Assembly (NCBI RefSeq): GCF_900102465.1 | Contig: NZ_FNBW01000005.1 | Coordinates: 248,001 to 312,000, forward strand | From: Thalassobaculum litoreum DSM 18839 | GTDB lineage: Bacteria; Pseudomonadota; Alphaproteobacteria; Thalassobaculales; Thalassobaculaceae | DNA: 64,000 nt | Direction of reading: 5' to 3' | Part shown: positions 11,426-23,891 of the stretch, piece by piece | Numbering within the stretch: position 1 is the stretch's first letter | How the letters are laid out: every line of letters begins with the position of its first letter | Program-made: the position numbers and the translations under genes | Notes under the pieces: model-generated | The model's input: only the letters and a program-made list of their open reading frames with translations | Databases searched by the model: none | What the model was told of the DNA's origin: nothing

Positions 11426-13131
11426 CAGCGGCGCCGGCCGGCAGTGCGGTGGAAGGGACCTTGCGTCCGGCTTCGACCGTCATGCGGCTGGCGCGCCTGG
11501 GCGCGTTCTTTCCGACCCGGATCAGCTTTCTGCGTACGATGATCCGCCGGCTGCACGGCGAGGGCGCGGTCGTGCGCCGTCCGGTCTGGCGGATTGACGA
11601 CCGGGGCTATGGCGTGGCGGTCTACAGCCTGGATTTCGGCGGCCATCCCTACAGTCTGGTGGCGTTCTCGACCGAACTGGCGACCGAGGACCGCAGCGAC
11701 CGGGTCATCGCCGAGGCCTGGGACACCAGCTACGTGCTGTTCGACGGGATCCCGGACGCGGCGGATATCGACCGGCTCGCCGCCGCCGTCCCGCGCCAGG
11801 AGGCGGCGCGCTATACCGGCCGGGACCTGGTGCTGAGCCGGGCCAACCGCAGCGTGCGGCTGTTCGACCATGTGGTCGACGCGCTTGCCCGTGGCGACCA
11901 GCCGGACCGGACCCTGATCGCCGAGACCGGCTATCTGATGCGCACCACGGCGGTCTACGGCAATGGCAAGTTCGGGATCGCCGACCGGGCGCGCATCGCC
12001 GGCCGAGGGGGCCTCGGCGGACCGTTTCAGGCGGAAATGCTGGCGGTCTGGCTGATCCGGGGTTTCACCCTGGATCTGGTCGAGCATATCGCCCGGCGGC
12101 GCGGGGGAGCGCAGGCGGCGACGCTGGCGCCGGGCTACCGCCGCTATCTCGGCATCGGCAATTCGACCGGCCTGGGCATGGCGCCGTTTCTGGTCAACCA
12201 TCCGCTGCTGCTGCACAACTGGATCGCCGCGCGGGAGACCGCGCTCGCCCGCGTGCGCGGCATCGAACGGGCGGCGGAGGCCGAGATCTCGGCCTTCCTC
12301 GCCGGGCTCGACCGGGTCCGGGCCCATGTCCGCGACTGGCGGGTCAGCGATTCTCGCCAGATGGCCCGGATCGAAGTGCTCGATGTCGAATTGGAGGCGG
12401 TCTCAGGCTGGCTCGATGCCGCCTGGCTCTCCCGGCTCTGGCCGTGGGAGCGGCTGATGGCGGAGGCGGAACGGCTGTCCCTGGAGGGCCAGGAACTGCT
12501 GGTCTCTCTGGTGCTGGAACCCCATGGCGCGCTGATCGACGACACGGCCGATTGCATGGCCAGTGACGGCGAACCCCGGCTCGACCCGACCGTTACCGTC
12601 GGCGACCTGCGCCGCGCGCTCGACACCGACTTCGACTGGGCGCTGGCGATCGACTTCTCCCAACCGGCGGAGTGCCAGCGGTTCTGGTACGTGTCGGAGG
12701 AAAAGAGCGAGCCGCGCCTCGGCGAACGCCGCCTGGAGGCGGGGGCGGAGCGGGAAATGCCGCTGGATGTCGCCCGGCGGGTGCAGGCGCTGGACAGCGA
12801 TCTCGACGATGCCGATCCTGCCGAGCGCCTCGTCCGATTTCTCCTGCGCCATCCCCAGCATCGCTTCGCCGTCGGCCGGGTGCAGCTCGCCGCCGGGCAT
12901 CTCTATGCGGAAATCCGCGACAACCTGATCGGCGCCGGCTGCGTGCCGGTGGATATGCTGCGCTGCAAGCTGTCGTTCTTCGGCGCCGGGCGGTTCGACC
13001 CGAAATCCGACCGCTGGACCCGCATCGTGCTGTTCCAAGGCGCGCCGGGCCTGGACGACATCGCCACCGCCGACCCCGACGGCTGGGCCTTCCCGATCCT
13101 CGCACGCGATGTCGCCGGGACCGGACCGTGA
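11422..13131 (+). CDS. Conserved protein of unknown function (569 residues)
   Basis: I do not recognise a domain. The protein is 569 residues, soluble by eye, without signal peptide or membrane segments, and rich in Arg, Asp and Trp. Motif-like stretches include GGLGGPFQAEMLAVWLIRGF (about 193-212), GIGNSTGLGMAPFLVNHP (about 246-263, glycine-rich, possible ligand loop), DFSQPAECQRFWYVSEEKSEPR (starting near residue 412) and a C-terminal CKLSFFGAGRFDP. It overlaps the M19-like gene by four bases and the DUF3726 gene by four (GTGA), so the three products are almost certainly made together and probably share one pathway. The FWYVSEEK and glycine-rich segments look like the best candidates for an active site. 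Confidence 0.75.
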   Translation: MTAAPAGSAVEGTLRPASTVMRLARLGAFFPTRISFLRTMIRRLHGEGAVVRRPVWRIDDRGYGVAVYSLDFGGHPYSLVAFSTELATEDRSDRVIAEAWDTSYVLFDGIPDAADIDRLAAAVPRQEAARYTGRDLVLSRANRSVRLFDHVVDALARGDQPDRTLIAETGYLMRTTAVYGNGKFGIADRARIAGRGGLGGPFQAEMLAVWLIRGFTLDLVEHIARRRGGAQAATLAPGYRRYLGIGNSTGLGMAPFLVNHPLLLHNWIAARETALARVRGIERAAEAEISAFLAGLDRVRAHVRDWRVSDSRQMARIEVLDVELEAVSGWLDAAWLSRLWPWERLMAEAERLSLEGQELLVSLVLEPHGALIDDTADCMASDGEPRLDPTVTVGDLRRALDTDFDWALAIDFSQPAECQRFWYVSEEKSEPRLGERRLEAGAEREMPLDVARRVQALDSDLDDADPAERLVRFLLRHPQHRFAVGRVQLAAGHLYAEIRDNLIGAGCVPVDMLRCKLSFFGAGRFDPKSDRWTRIVLFQGAPGLDDIATADPDGWAFPILARDVAGTGP

Positions 13132-13763
13132 GAGTGTCCCTGAACGAGATCCGCACGATGGCCGGCAAGGCCGCGATCGGCGCCGGACTGCCTTTCGGCA
13201 CGGCGGACGAGATCGGCCATGCCGCCGCCTGGCTGGCGCAGGTGGGACAGGATGCCGTCGGCCCGGTTCTGGTGGCGCTGACCGCCGCCGAGACCGCGCC
13301 GCCGCACCCGCTGGAGCCGTCGGAGGAAGATGGAAAGCTGGACCTTGTCGCCGCCGCTCAAGTCGGGGCTGGCGTGGTCGACCTGCTGTTCGCCCGTCCG
13401 TCCGGACAATCGCTCGCGATCGATCGGGTGGACGTGCCGGCGATGCTGATCGGTCTGATCGGTCAGGCGCTCGCCCGCGACGCGCGGGGTGGGGCGGTCA
13501 CGGTCGATCTTGCGGGCGGCGACAGGCTCACGGTGACGGCGGATTGCCTCTTGCCGTGCCGCGGCCTGCGACCGGGTCCGGGGGGCGTGACCCTGGTCCT
13601 GACACGCGGCCACGCTTCGCAGCCGGCGCGCTTTCCCGACGGGGTAGAGGTGGATCCGGGCGACTGGCGGGCGCTGTCGGCCCTGGCCGCGCGCACCCTG
13701 GTTCCGGCCGACGGCACGTCGCGCCGCCGAGGAGCGGGAGCGGGCGATATCGACAACGAATAG
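13128..13763 (+). CDS. DUF3726 family protein
   Basis: A 211-residue protein whose opening (VSLNEIRTMAGKAAIGAGLPFGTADEIGHAAAWL) matches DUF3726, a family of unknown function found in Alphaproteobacteria. It starts at GTG 13128, overlapping the stop of the upstream gene (GTGA), so translation should be coupled. No catalytic motif is obvious. The tight linkage to an M19-like hydrolase and a 569-residue unknown suggests an accessory or second subunit role. It is the last gene of the operon and faces a convergent dioxygenase gene. Confidence 0.78.
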   Translation: MRVSLNEIRTMAGKAAIGAGLPFGTADEIGHAAAWLAQVGQDAVGPVLVALTAAETAPPHPLEPSEEDGKLDLVAAAQVGAGVVDLLFARPSGQSLAIDRVDVPAMLIGLIGQALARDARGGAVTVDLAGGDRLTVTADCLLPCRGLRPGPGGVTLVLTRGHASQPARFPDGVEVDPGDWRALSALAARTLVPADGTSRRRGAGAGDIDNE

Positions 13764-13832
13764 AGCAAACTCACACGATCAGATGTTTCCATCTGTTGGT
13801 GATCTGCTCCAAGCGATGGGGTCGGCCGTCCG

Positions 13833-13865
13833 CCCCGGACCGAGCGGCAAAGCCCGGTCCAGGGG
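13833..13865. terminator. Inverted repeat between convergent genes
   Basis: The arms CCCCGGACCG and CGGTCC-A-GGGG form a 10-bp stem with one bulge between the ends of the DUF3726 gene and the convergent dioxygenase gene. No T-run follows, so it is only a possible bidirectional transcript end. Confidence 0.4.
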
Positions 13866-13888
13866 AGCGATCGATGCAGGTCGCGGGG

Positions 13889-15109
13889 TCAGTTGGAGAC
13901 CAGACGCTCCCGCTTGTGCCGGGCGACGATCCGCAGGCGGGACCACAGCTCCTCGCGTTCCACATAGCAGCCGCGCAGGGCGCGTCCGCCGGTTGACGGG
14001 TCGAAGGCGGTGCGGCCGTGCAGGACCCGCCGGTTGTCGAAGCCGAGCATCTCGCCCGGCTTCAGGCGAACCGTCACCGTGTTGTCGGGGCTGTCGCCCA
14101 TCTGGAACAGCCGGCGCAGGCCTTTGTAGACCTTGTCCGCCGTCTCGAAATCCGCCGTCAGCGGGGCGCGCAGCCACGGGTTCCAGCGCACCTCCAGCGG
14201 CTCGCCGGTGGCCGGATCCAGGTGGATCATCGGCACCGTCCAGCGGTAATCGGTGTTCACCGCCTTGTTCGCCGAGGTCATCGGCGTGGTCGACAGCGCC
14301 TCGTACAGCTCGGGCGCCTCCCGGCGCAGCTTCTCGACGATGAAGAACGAGTCCGCCAGCAGGCTCTCGCCGCCGGTCGACTCGTTCTGAAGGCAGTGCA
14401 GGAACTGCAGGCCCGGCATGTACTCGCGCGTCGCCAGATCCACATGCAGCGGCAGGCCCATCGAGGTATAGGCGTTGGAATCCGCGTCCGGCTTGGTGAC
14501 CACGTCGAAGATGCGGCCGAAATTGTTGTCGCGCAGCGGGCCGAGCAGGGCGGGGACCTGCTCGATCACCGACCGGTCCGTCCCGAGGTTCTCCAGGATG
14601 GCGAAGCCGTGGACGTGCAGCGCCTCGCACCAGCGCGCGAGCTGGTCCTCGTCCTCCAGGATGTTGGAACCGTCGACCCGCACCGCCGACAGGTCCAGAT
14701 CGCCGCCCCAGATCACCCGCTCGGGCATGTCCTCGTCGCGGGTCGCCTCGCCGGGGCGGTAGGTATAGAGCCAGCCCGGATGGTAGCGGCTGGCGGTACC
14801 GTCGGACCAGCGCACGGCCAGCGCGCCCGCCGGGTCGATGGACGCCTCGATCGCCGCCAGGTCGGCCGGAAATTCGGTCAGCATCCGCGCCTGCTCGCGG
14901 GTCACGGGGTGGATGGTCTCCGGGTCCGGCGAGTTCTCGCGCAGCACCATCGGGTGGTACCGGCTTCGACTGCCGTCATCCCATTCCACGTCGACGCCGC
15001 CCTCGGCCGCCCGAGCGGCGACGGGCCAGTGTTGGATCGGATAGCTGTCGAAGTCTGGCGTGCCGGGAAGACCGGTGGATTCGGCCACGGGCTCCAGGAC
15101 CTGTGCCAT
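13889..15109 (-). CDS. TauD/TfdA-family dioxygenase, gamma-butyrobetaine hydroxylase-like (paralogue 2)
   Basis: A 406-residue Fe(II)/2-oxoglutarate oxygenase related to the one at 2146-3273. The iron ligands are HVD (His222, Asp224) and the distal His in LHGRTAF near residue 364, with the 2-oxoglutarate Arg further on. The N-terminal DUF971-like domain seems duplicated or extended: two segments (VEWDDGSRSRYHPMVLREN and VRWSDGTASRYHPGWLYTY) resemble each other. Zinc-binding cysteines are absent. I chose the ATG at 15109, preceded by GGAGAG at good spacing; upstream ATGs have weaker sites. The gene stands alone, convergent with the M19-like operon. Confidence 0.87.
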   Translation of the reverse strand: MAQVLEPVAESTGLPGTPDFDSYPIQHWPVAARAAEGGVDVEWDDGSRSRYHPMVLRENSPDPETIHPVTREQARMLTEFPADLAAIEASIDPAGALAVRWSDGTASRYHPGWLYTYRPGEATRDEDMPERVIWGGDLDLSAVRVDGSNILEDEDQLARWCEALHVHGFAILENLGTDRSVIEQVPALLGPLRDNNFGRIFDVVTKPDADSNAYTSMGLPLHVDLATREYMPGLQFLHCLQNESTGGESLLADSFFIVEKLRREAPELYEALSTTPMTSANKAVNTDYRWTVPMIHLDPATGEPLEVRWNPWLRAPLTADFETADKVYKGLRRLFQMGDSPDNTVTVRLKPGEMLGFDNRRVLHGRTAFDPSTGGRALRGCYVEREELWSRLRIVARHKRERLVSN

Positions 15110-15475
15110 GTGGTATCTCTCCATGAGTATCGGTGTGTCGGTTTTCAACGGGCGCAAGGCCTCGTTTACAGTTGCCCGCAGTGTGTCGGAACGTGTTTGC
15201 GGGTGAAAGGAAAATGCGGCCAGGACACGCATAGGTCGGTTTGGTTGACTTCGCGCAGGCTTGATGCACCGAATACCCGTCCGGTCCCCTGGGGTGCGGT
15301 TGTGGGATCGGGGTGCTATAAGCCGGCCATGCCGAAAACGGTGGCCTCGCCAGACGGGCAGTTTGGCTGATGTGCGTTAGCTTTGGGTCCGGGGAAAATG
15401 GGACCTGTTGAGCCTGAAGGTTCCGCGCCGGCCTTGGGGCACCGTTGGATTGGGCTTCACAAAAGGGGATACCAC
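15110..15475. other. Intergenic region between divergent genes
   Basis: This 366-base divergent region separates the dioxygenase and the solute-binding protein genes. It should hold promoters for both, but I see no convincing -35/-10 pair, palindrome or small gene. The ribosome binding site AAAAGGGGAT for the downstream gene is at 15461-15470. Confidence 0.6.
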
Positions 15476-17029
15476 ATGACCAAGATTTTGAGCGGCGCCT
15501 TCAATCGCCGCCGGTTCATGCAAACAACGGCCGTCGCCGGTATCGCGGCCAGCCTTCCGCTCTCGGGTGCGTCTGCCGCGCCGAAGAAGGGCGGCACGAT
15601 GAAGATGGGCAAGGCCCATGGATCGACCTCGGACACGTTGGATCCGGGGCTTTCGGAAAACGGTTTCACCCTCGCGCTGCTGTTCGGCCTGCACGGCTAT
15701 CTGACCGAGATCGGCGCCGATGGCGGCGTGAAGCCGGGGGTCGCCGAAAGCTGGGAGGCCTCCGCCGACGCGTCCTCCTGGACCTTCAAGCTGCGCAAGG
15801 GCGTGACCTTCCATGACGGCCGCGAACTGACCGCCGATGACGTGGTCGCAGCCATCAATCACCACCGCGGCGAGCAGTCGACCTCGGCGGCCGGTCCGAT
15901 CGTCAAGGCGATCAAGGACATCAAGGTCGAGAACCCGTCGACCGTCACCTTCGTGCTCGACGGCGGCAACGCCGACTTCCCCTTCGTGGTCAGCGACTAT
16001 CACCTGGCCATCGGCCCGTCCAAGGACGGCAAGCTCGATTGGAAGTCGGGCATCGGCTGCGGCGCCTACAAGCTGACCCGGTTCGATCCGGGCGTCATCG
16101 CCACCTTCGAGCGCTACGACGGATTCTGGGACGACAACCGCGGCCATTTCGACGCCGTGGAGATGCACTGCCTGGTCGACCTGAACGCCCGTACCACGGC
16201 GCTGGTCTCCGGCGAGGTGCACGCCATCGACCGTCTCGACCTGAAGACCAGCGGCCTGCTGGGCCGCAAGCCGGGCGTCGAGATCAACTCTGTCGCCGGT
16301 ACCCAGCACTACACCTTCGCGATGGATTGCCGGGCGGCGCCGTATAACGACGTGAATGTCCGGCGCGCACTGAAATACGCCATCAACCGCGAGGAGATGG
16401 TTGAGAAGATCCTGTTCGGCTACGGCTCGGTCGGCAACGACGTGCCGATCGGTCCGAACCAGCGCTTCTTCAACAGCGAGATGCCGCAGACCTCCTACGA
16501 TCCGGACAAGGCCAAATTCTACCTGAAGCAGGCCGGCATGGACTCCCTGTCGGTCAATCTGTCGGCGGCCGACGCGGCCTTCGGCGGCGCGGTCGACGCG
16601 GCAGTGCTGTACCAGAACTCGGCCAAGGCGGCCGGCATCGACATCACCCCGGTGCGCGAGCCGAACGACGGCTACTGGTCCGACGTCTGGATGAAGAAGC
16701 CGTTCTGCGCGGTGTACTGGGGCGGGCGTCCGATCGAGGACCTGATGTTCTCGACGGCCTATCAGAGCGGCGTGGCCTGGAACGACAGCTTCTGGTCCAA
16801 CGAGCGGTTCGACGAACTGCTGCTCAAGGCCCGCGCCGAGCTCGACGAGGCCAAGCGCCGCGAGATGTACTACGAGATGCAGGTCATCCTGAACGAGACC
16901 GGCGGCGTGGTCATTCCGATGTTCGCCTCCTATGTCTTCGCGACCTCCGATAAGATCGGCCACGACAAGTTCGCGTCGAACTGGGATCTGGACGGCGAGC
17001 GCTGGATGGAGCGCTGGTGGTTCGAATAA
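15476..17029 (+). CDS. ABC transporter substrate-binding protein, family 5 (oligopeptide/dipeptide type), Tat-exported
   Basis: A 517-residue extracytoplasmic solute-binding protein of the SBP_bac_5 family. The N-terminus carries a twin-arginine motif (NRRRFMQ, residues about 10-16) followed by a hydrophobic stretch and ASAA cleavage region. Family hallmarks include AESWEASADASSWTFKLRKGVTFHDG and ALKYAINREEMV. The start ATG at 15476 follows AAAAGGGG. No permease or ATPase genes are adjacent and a terminator follows, so it is an orphan: partners must lie elsewhere. The ligand is unknown; family members bind peptides, nickel, opines or glycosides. Confidence 0.9.
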   Translation: MTKILSGAFNRRRFMQTTAVAGIAASLPLSGASAAPKKGGTMKMGKAHGSTSDTLDPGLSENGFTLALLFGLHGYLTEIGADGGVKPGVAESWEASADASSWTFKLRKGVTFHDGRELTADDVVAAINHHRGEQSTSAAGPIVKAIKDIKVENPSTVTFVLDGGNADFPFVVSDYHLAIGPSKDGKLDWKSGIGCGAYKLTRFDPGVIATFERYDGFWDDNRGHFDAVEMHCLVDLNARTTALVSGEVHAIDRLDLKTSGLLGRKPGVEINSVAGTQHYTFAMDCRAAPYNDVNVRRALKYAINREEMVEKILFGYGSVGNDVPIGPNQRFFNSEMPQTSYDPDKAKFYLKQAGMDSLSVNLSAADAAFGGAVDAAVLYQNSAKAAGIDITPVREPNDGYWSDVWMKKPFCAVYWGGRPIEDLMFSTAYQSGVAWNDSFWSNERFDELLLKARAELDEAKRREMYYEMQVILNETGGVVIPMFASYVFATSDKIGHDKFASNWDLDGERWMERWWFE

Positions 17030-17059
17030 GACCGGACCTTCGGATCAACGCGTGATCGA

Positions 17060-17086
17060 CGGCGGGCTCTCGGGCCCGCCGTTTTT
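17060..17086 (+). terminator. Rho-independent terminator after the solute-binding protein gene
   Basis: A perfect 8-bp stem CGGCGGGC / GCCCGCCG with a six-base loop is followed directly by TTTTT. It lies 31 bases past the stop codon of the solute-binding protein gene. Confidence 0.85.
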
Positions 17087-17503
17087 CATAGAGGGGCAAG
17101 GGCATCGCTCCCGTCTTTCGGGCTTCCGGCGGTAGCCGAATACCCATTTTTACTCTATGACTATGCGGCAGACGCTAATCTCGCGGAGACCGTGGTCCCG
17201 ATCACCTGCAGCGCCGCTGCGGCGGCAGGGCAGCCCGCCGGGCCTTCGTTTCACGTTTCTTGGTGTGAAGCCTCAGACCCCTATTTGCGAGAGGCAACCG
17301 CGCGCGATCCGGCATGCGCGTTTAATTATTCGTCCTTTGCAATTCTTGGAAATCATTAGTGTCGGCTTAAGCTAAAAACATGAAATTTTAACAAAATATA
17401 ACTCTTCTGCTGTGTAGCTATGGGGTGAGTTCGAAGATAGCGTCCCCACCGCTTCTTCTCCCACAAATCCAGGGTTTCCTGGCTCAGCAGGATATCGCCG
17501 ACC
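17087..17503. other. Intergenic region upstream of the chemoreceptor gene
   Basis: About 417 bases without a supportable gene. The stretch 17,320-17,420 is unusually A+T-rich for this genome (runs such as CTAAAAACATGAAATTTTAAC) and probably contains the chemoreceptor promoter, but no box pair is convincing: TTGGAA at 17346 with AAGCTA 17 bases later is a weak candidate. Confidence 0.5.
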
Positions 17504-19225
17504 ATGACCATCCGACAGAAAATGGCCGCGTGTCTCGCGGGCATCATCCTCATCTTTGTTGCCGCGATCGGCTACGAAGCGGTTTCCCTTTCCCGTGATC
17601 TGGACCACCTGGAGAGCCTGGAAGAAGAGGTCAACACGGCCTTCACCAAGATTGTCCCGCTCGACCTTCTGGTGAAGGATGTCCGCTTTCATGTGGTGCA
17701 GGTGCAGCAGTGGCTGACCGACATCTCCGCCACCCGCGGGCAGGACGGGCTGAACGACGGGTTCGATGAGGCGCGCAGCCACCGGCAGTCGTTCCAGACC
17801 GTCGTCGCCGAGGCCGAGGCATTGGCCCGCGATCTCGGCTATACCGACGTGGTCGCCGCGCTGAAGCGGACGGCCGATGCCATGCCGGCCTTCTACGGAG
17901 AAGGCGAGCGGATGGCTAATGCCTATATCGAGGGCGGTGCGCCCGCCGGGAACAGGCTGATGGGCGCGTTCGACGCCGCGGCGGCCAACATGGCCGATGC
18001 GCTTGACGAACTCAGCGGACTGATCGAGGGCAAAGGCGCTGCCACGACCGCACACGCCGTCGAGAGCATGACCCAGGTCCGCTCCGATGTGGCCCGATCC
18101 GTCAACATGCTGATCATCGCCGCCGGCATCGCCATCCTCGTGGCGATCATTCTGTCGATCTACCTGTTCCGGGTGATCCGCGAGCCGATCGACAAGCTGC
18201 TCGCCGATCTGGATATCGTGTCTCGCCGGGCGCCCGAGCCGATCAACCTGGACAGCGGCCGTCGCGACGAATTCGGCGCGGTCGGAGCCTCCCTGGTGAA
18301 GCTGCATGGCGATCTGGTCGAGGCGGACCGGGCGGCCGAGCGCCAGAAGGAATCCGAAGCGCGCCAGGAGGCGGAGCGCAAGCAGAACATGCTGGCCGTC
18401 GCCAAGGCCTTCGAGGACCGGGTCGGCAATGTGGTGGACGCCGTGGCCAAGGCGGCCGCCGATCTGAAGGACTCCGCCAGCTCGATGACCGCTGCCGCCG
18501 ATCAGGCCGGCTCCCAGTCCACATCGGTCGCGGCCGCGGCCGACCAGGCGGCCGCCAATGTCGAGACGGTCGCGTCTGCGGCGGAGGAACTGTCGAGCTC
18601 CATCGAGGAGATCCGCCGACAGGTGTCCAATTCCTCGCAGATCGCCAGCTCGGCGGCCAGCGAAGTCGAGCAGACCGTCGCGATGGTGAACGGGCTGACG
18701 CAGTCGGCCGAGCGGATCGGGACAGTGGTCACCTTGATTCAGGACATCGCCGAGCAGACCAATCTGCTGGCCCTGAACGCCACCATCGAGGCCGCGCGGG
18801 CCGGGGAGGCCGGCAAGGGCTTCGCGGTCGTCGCCTCCGAGGTGAAGGCGCTGGCCGGGCAGACCGCCAAGGCGACCGAGGAGATCAGCCAGCAGATCGG
18901 CAGCATCCAGTCCGGTACCGGCGAGGCGGCCTCCGCCATCTCTCACATCGCCCAGACCATCGGTCGGATGAACGAGATCGCCGCGGCGGTCGCGGCGGCG
19001 GTCGAGCAGCAGGGGGCCGCGACCAGCGAGATCGCCCGCAACGTGGAGGAAGCGTCGTCGGGCACCCGCGACGTCTCCTCCAACATTGCCGGCGTGAACC
19101 AGGCGGTCGGTCTGACCTCCGAGGGCGCCCGGCAGATCGAGACCGCGGCCGGGGACCTGTCCGGCCAGTCCAATCTGCTCAGCCGCGAGGTCGGCAGCTT
19201 CCTGGCGGAGGTCCGCGGCGGCTAA
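17504..19225 (+). CDS. Methyl-accepting chemotaxis protein
   Basis: A 573-residue chemoreceptor. Transmembrane helix 1 (about 8-27) is followed by a mostly helical periplasmic sensor of about 165 residues (four-helix-bundle-like), transmembrane helix 2 (about 203-225, [21 protein letters not shown]), a HAMP domain and the cytoplasmic signalling domain with the conserved hairpin [33 protein letters not shown] near residues 415-450. There is no C-terminal NWETF-like CheR/CheB tether. The ligand is unknown. It is monocistronic as far as visible; no che genes are in the window. Confidence 0.93.
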   Translation: MTIRQKMAACLAGIILIFVAAIGYEAVSLSRDLDHLESLEEEVNTAFTKIVPLDLLVKDVRFHVVQVQQWLTDISATRGQDGLNDGFDEARSHRQSFQTVVAEAEALARDLGYTDVVAALKRTADAMPAFYGEGERMANAYIEGGAPAGNRLMGAFDAAAANMADALDELSGLIEGKGAATTAHAVESMTQVRSDVARSVNMLIIAAGIAILVAIILSIYLFRVIREPIDKLLADLDIVSRRAPEPINLDSGRRDEFGAVGASLVKLHGDLVEADRAAERQKESEARQEAERKQNMLAVAKAFEDRVGNVVDAVAKAAADLKDSASSMTAAADQAGSQSTSVAAAADQAAANVETVASAAEELSSSIEEIRRQVSNSSQIASSAASEVEQTVAMVNGLTQSAERIGTVVTLIQDIAEQTNLLALNATIEAARAGEAGKGFAVVASEVKALAGQTAKATEEISQQIGSIQSGTGEAASAISHIAQTIGRMNEIAAAVAAAVEQQGAATSEIARNVEEASSGTRDVSSNIAGVNQAVGLTSEGARQIETAAGDLSGQSNLLSREVGSFLAEVRGG

Positions 19226-19333
19226 GCCGGTCGTCCGGACCGGGCGGAGAGGGCAGACGCCGTATTGGCGGCACGGGCGGATCGGGGTATCGGTGTAGGT
19301 CTTCCCAACCCGCCCCGATCCCAGGAGCCTTCC

Positions 19334-20392
<1,059 letters not shown>

Positions 20393-20535
20393 CCGCATCG
20401 GGGTTTCACGCCGCTTATCGCCAAGCCGGCTATCACCAAGACCGCCGGCGTATTTCGAAGAAAGTGGGAAAACAATCCTGGCCTAGCCGGTAACGATGCC
20501 CCATATCGGCAGAGCGACCGAAACCCGGAGCTCCG

Positions 20536-22374
<1,839 letters not shown>

Positions 22375-22485
22375 CGGCAGCGCGGCCGTCGCCGGGAGGC
22401 GGCTTCACATTTTCGACACGTGCCCTACACTCAAGGCATAAACGACCGGGGCTGAATCCTGGCAGGTGAGTGGGGGGAATGCGGG

Positions 22486-23817
22486 ATGCGTATGTCGCTC
22501 ATCGTTGCGTGCAGCGTCGTGGGAGGGTCCCTGACGGCGGCGGATGTTGTCCTGGCTTCCGGTTTCCAGCTCAAGGAACAGAGTTCCAGCAAGCTCGGCA
22601 ATGCCTTCGCGGGGGCCGGCGCGTCTGGCGACGATGCGTCCATCATGTTCTACAATCCTGCCGGCATCGCGTTGTTCAAGAACCCGCAGGCCATGGCCGG
22701 GGTGGCCGCCATCAAGCCGACTGCCAAGCTGGGTATTGCGTCGGCGACCGATGGCACCGGGGGGACCATGTCCGGTGGCGAAGGCGGCGACGCCGGTAGC
22801 CTGGCGGCCGTGCCAAGCGCCTATCTGGTGGCGCCGGTGAACGATCAGGTCAATGTCGGCCTGGCCATCAACGTGCCGTTCGGGCTGCGGACCTCCTACG
22901 AGGACGACTGGGCCGGACGGTACCACGCCATCACCTCGGATCTGGAAACCGTCTCCATCACCGGCGTGGCGTCGCTGAAGCTCAGCGACAAGCTCAGTAT
23001 CGGCGGCGGACCATATGTCAATTACGCCCGCGCCCGGCTGACCAATGCCATCGACTTCGGCACGATCTGCGTGGGTGCGCTCGGGGCGGGCAGCTGCTCC
23101 GCTCTCGGCGCCTTGCCGCAGCAGGCCGACGGTAAGGTGGACATATCCGGGGACGACTGGTCGATGGGGGCGACCGCCGGCCTGCTCTACGAGCCGATGA
23201 AAGGCACGCGGATCGGCCTGTCCTGGCGCAGCCAGACCAAGGTCAGCGTCCAGGGCGATGCGGATTTCGACGTGCCTGACAGCGCCCGCGCCCTCACCGC
23301 GACGGGAGCCTTCACCGACAGCGACATTTCCAGCACGGTCACCTTGCCCGAGACCATCGGTCTCAGCCTGCATCACGAAATCACCGACGAGGTCGCCGTG
23401 ATGGGCGACGTGGTCTGGACGGCGTGGCACCGGTTCGAGGAGCTGCGTATTGAGTTCGACAATGCGGCCCAGGCGGACAGTGTGACGCGGGAGAACTGGA
23501 ACGACACCTTCTTCGTCTCGCTCGGCGCCACCTGGCGTCCCGACGACAATTGGACGCTGCGCACCGGCGTGGCCTACGATCAGAGCCCGGTCGATGCCAA
23601 CTTCCGCACCGCCCGGATACCCGATCAGGACCGGTATTGGCTGGCCGTCGGCGCCGACTACCAGGTGGACGATCGCTGGAAGATCTCTGCGGGCTACACG
23701 CACATCTTCGTGGATAGCGCCGCCCTGGACGAGTCGAGTGCCGCGGCCGGCACCCTGCGGGGCACCTACGAAGGCTCCATCGACATCCTCACCGTCGGAG
23801 CGACTCTGCGCTTCTGA
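22486..23817 (+). CDS. FadL/OmpP1/TodX-family outer membrane transport protein
   Basis: A 443-residue outer-membrane beta-barrel. After a signal peptide (about 1-24) it begins SGFQLKEQSSSKLGNAFAGAGASGDDASIMFYNPAGIALF, the FadL N-terminal hatch signature; the C-terminus ends in a barrel strand with terminal Phe (TVGATLRF). The family carries long-chain fatty acids or other hydrophobic molecules across the outer membrane. The start at 22486 has GGGGGAA upstream; a second ATG two codons later is possible. Confidence 0.92.
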   Translation: MRMSLIVACSVVGGSLTAADVVLASGFQLKEQSSSKLGNAFAGAGASGDDASIMFYNPAGIALFKNPQAMAGVAAIKPTAKLGIASATDGTGGTMSGGEGGDAGSLAAVPSAYLVAPVNDQVNVGLAINVPFGLRTSYEDDWAGRYHAITSDLETVSITGVASLKLSDKLSIGGGPYVNYARARLTNAIDFGTICVGALGAGSCSALGALPQQADGKVDISGDDWSMGATAGLLYEPMKGTRIGLSWRSQTKVSVQGDADFDVPDSARALTATGAFTDSDISSTVTLPETIGLSLHHEITDEVAVMGDVVWTAWHRFEELRIEFDNAAQADSVTRENWNDTFFVSLGATWRPDDNWTLRTGVAYDQSPVDANFRTARIPDQDRYWLAVGADYQVDDRWKISAGYTHIFVDSAALDESSAAAGTLRGTYEGSIDILTVGATLRF

Positions 23818-23891
23818 CGCAATTTCCTGACATCGACGGGTCTGCGTCCCCTTGGTAGAACGGGGGCGTGAACCGGTGGAAAGGTATCGAC

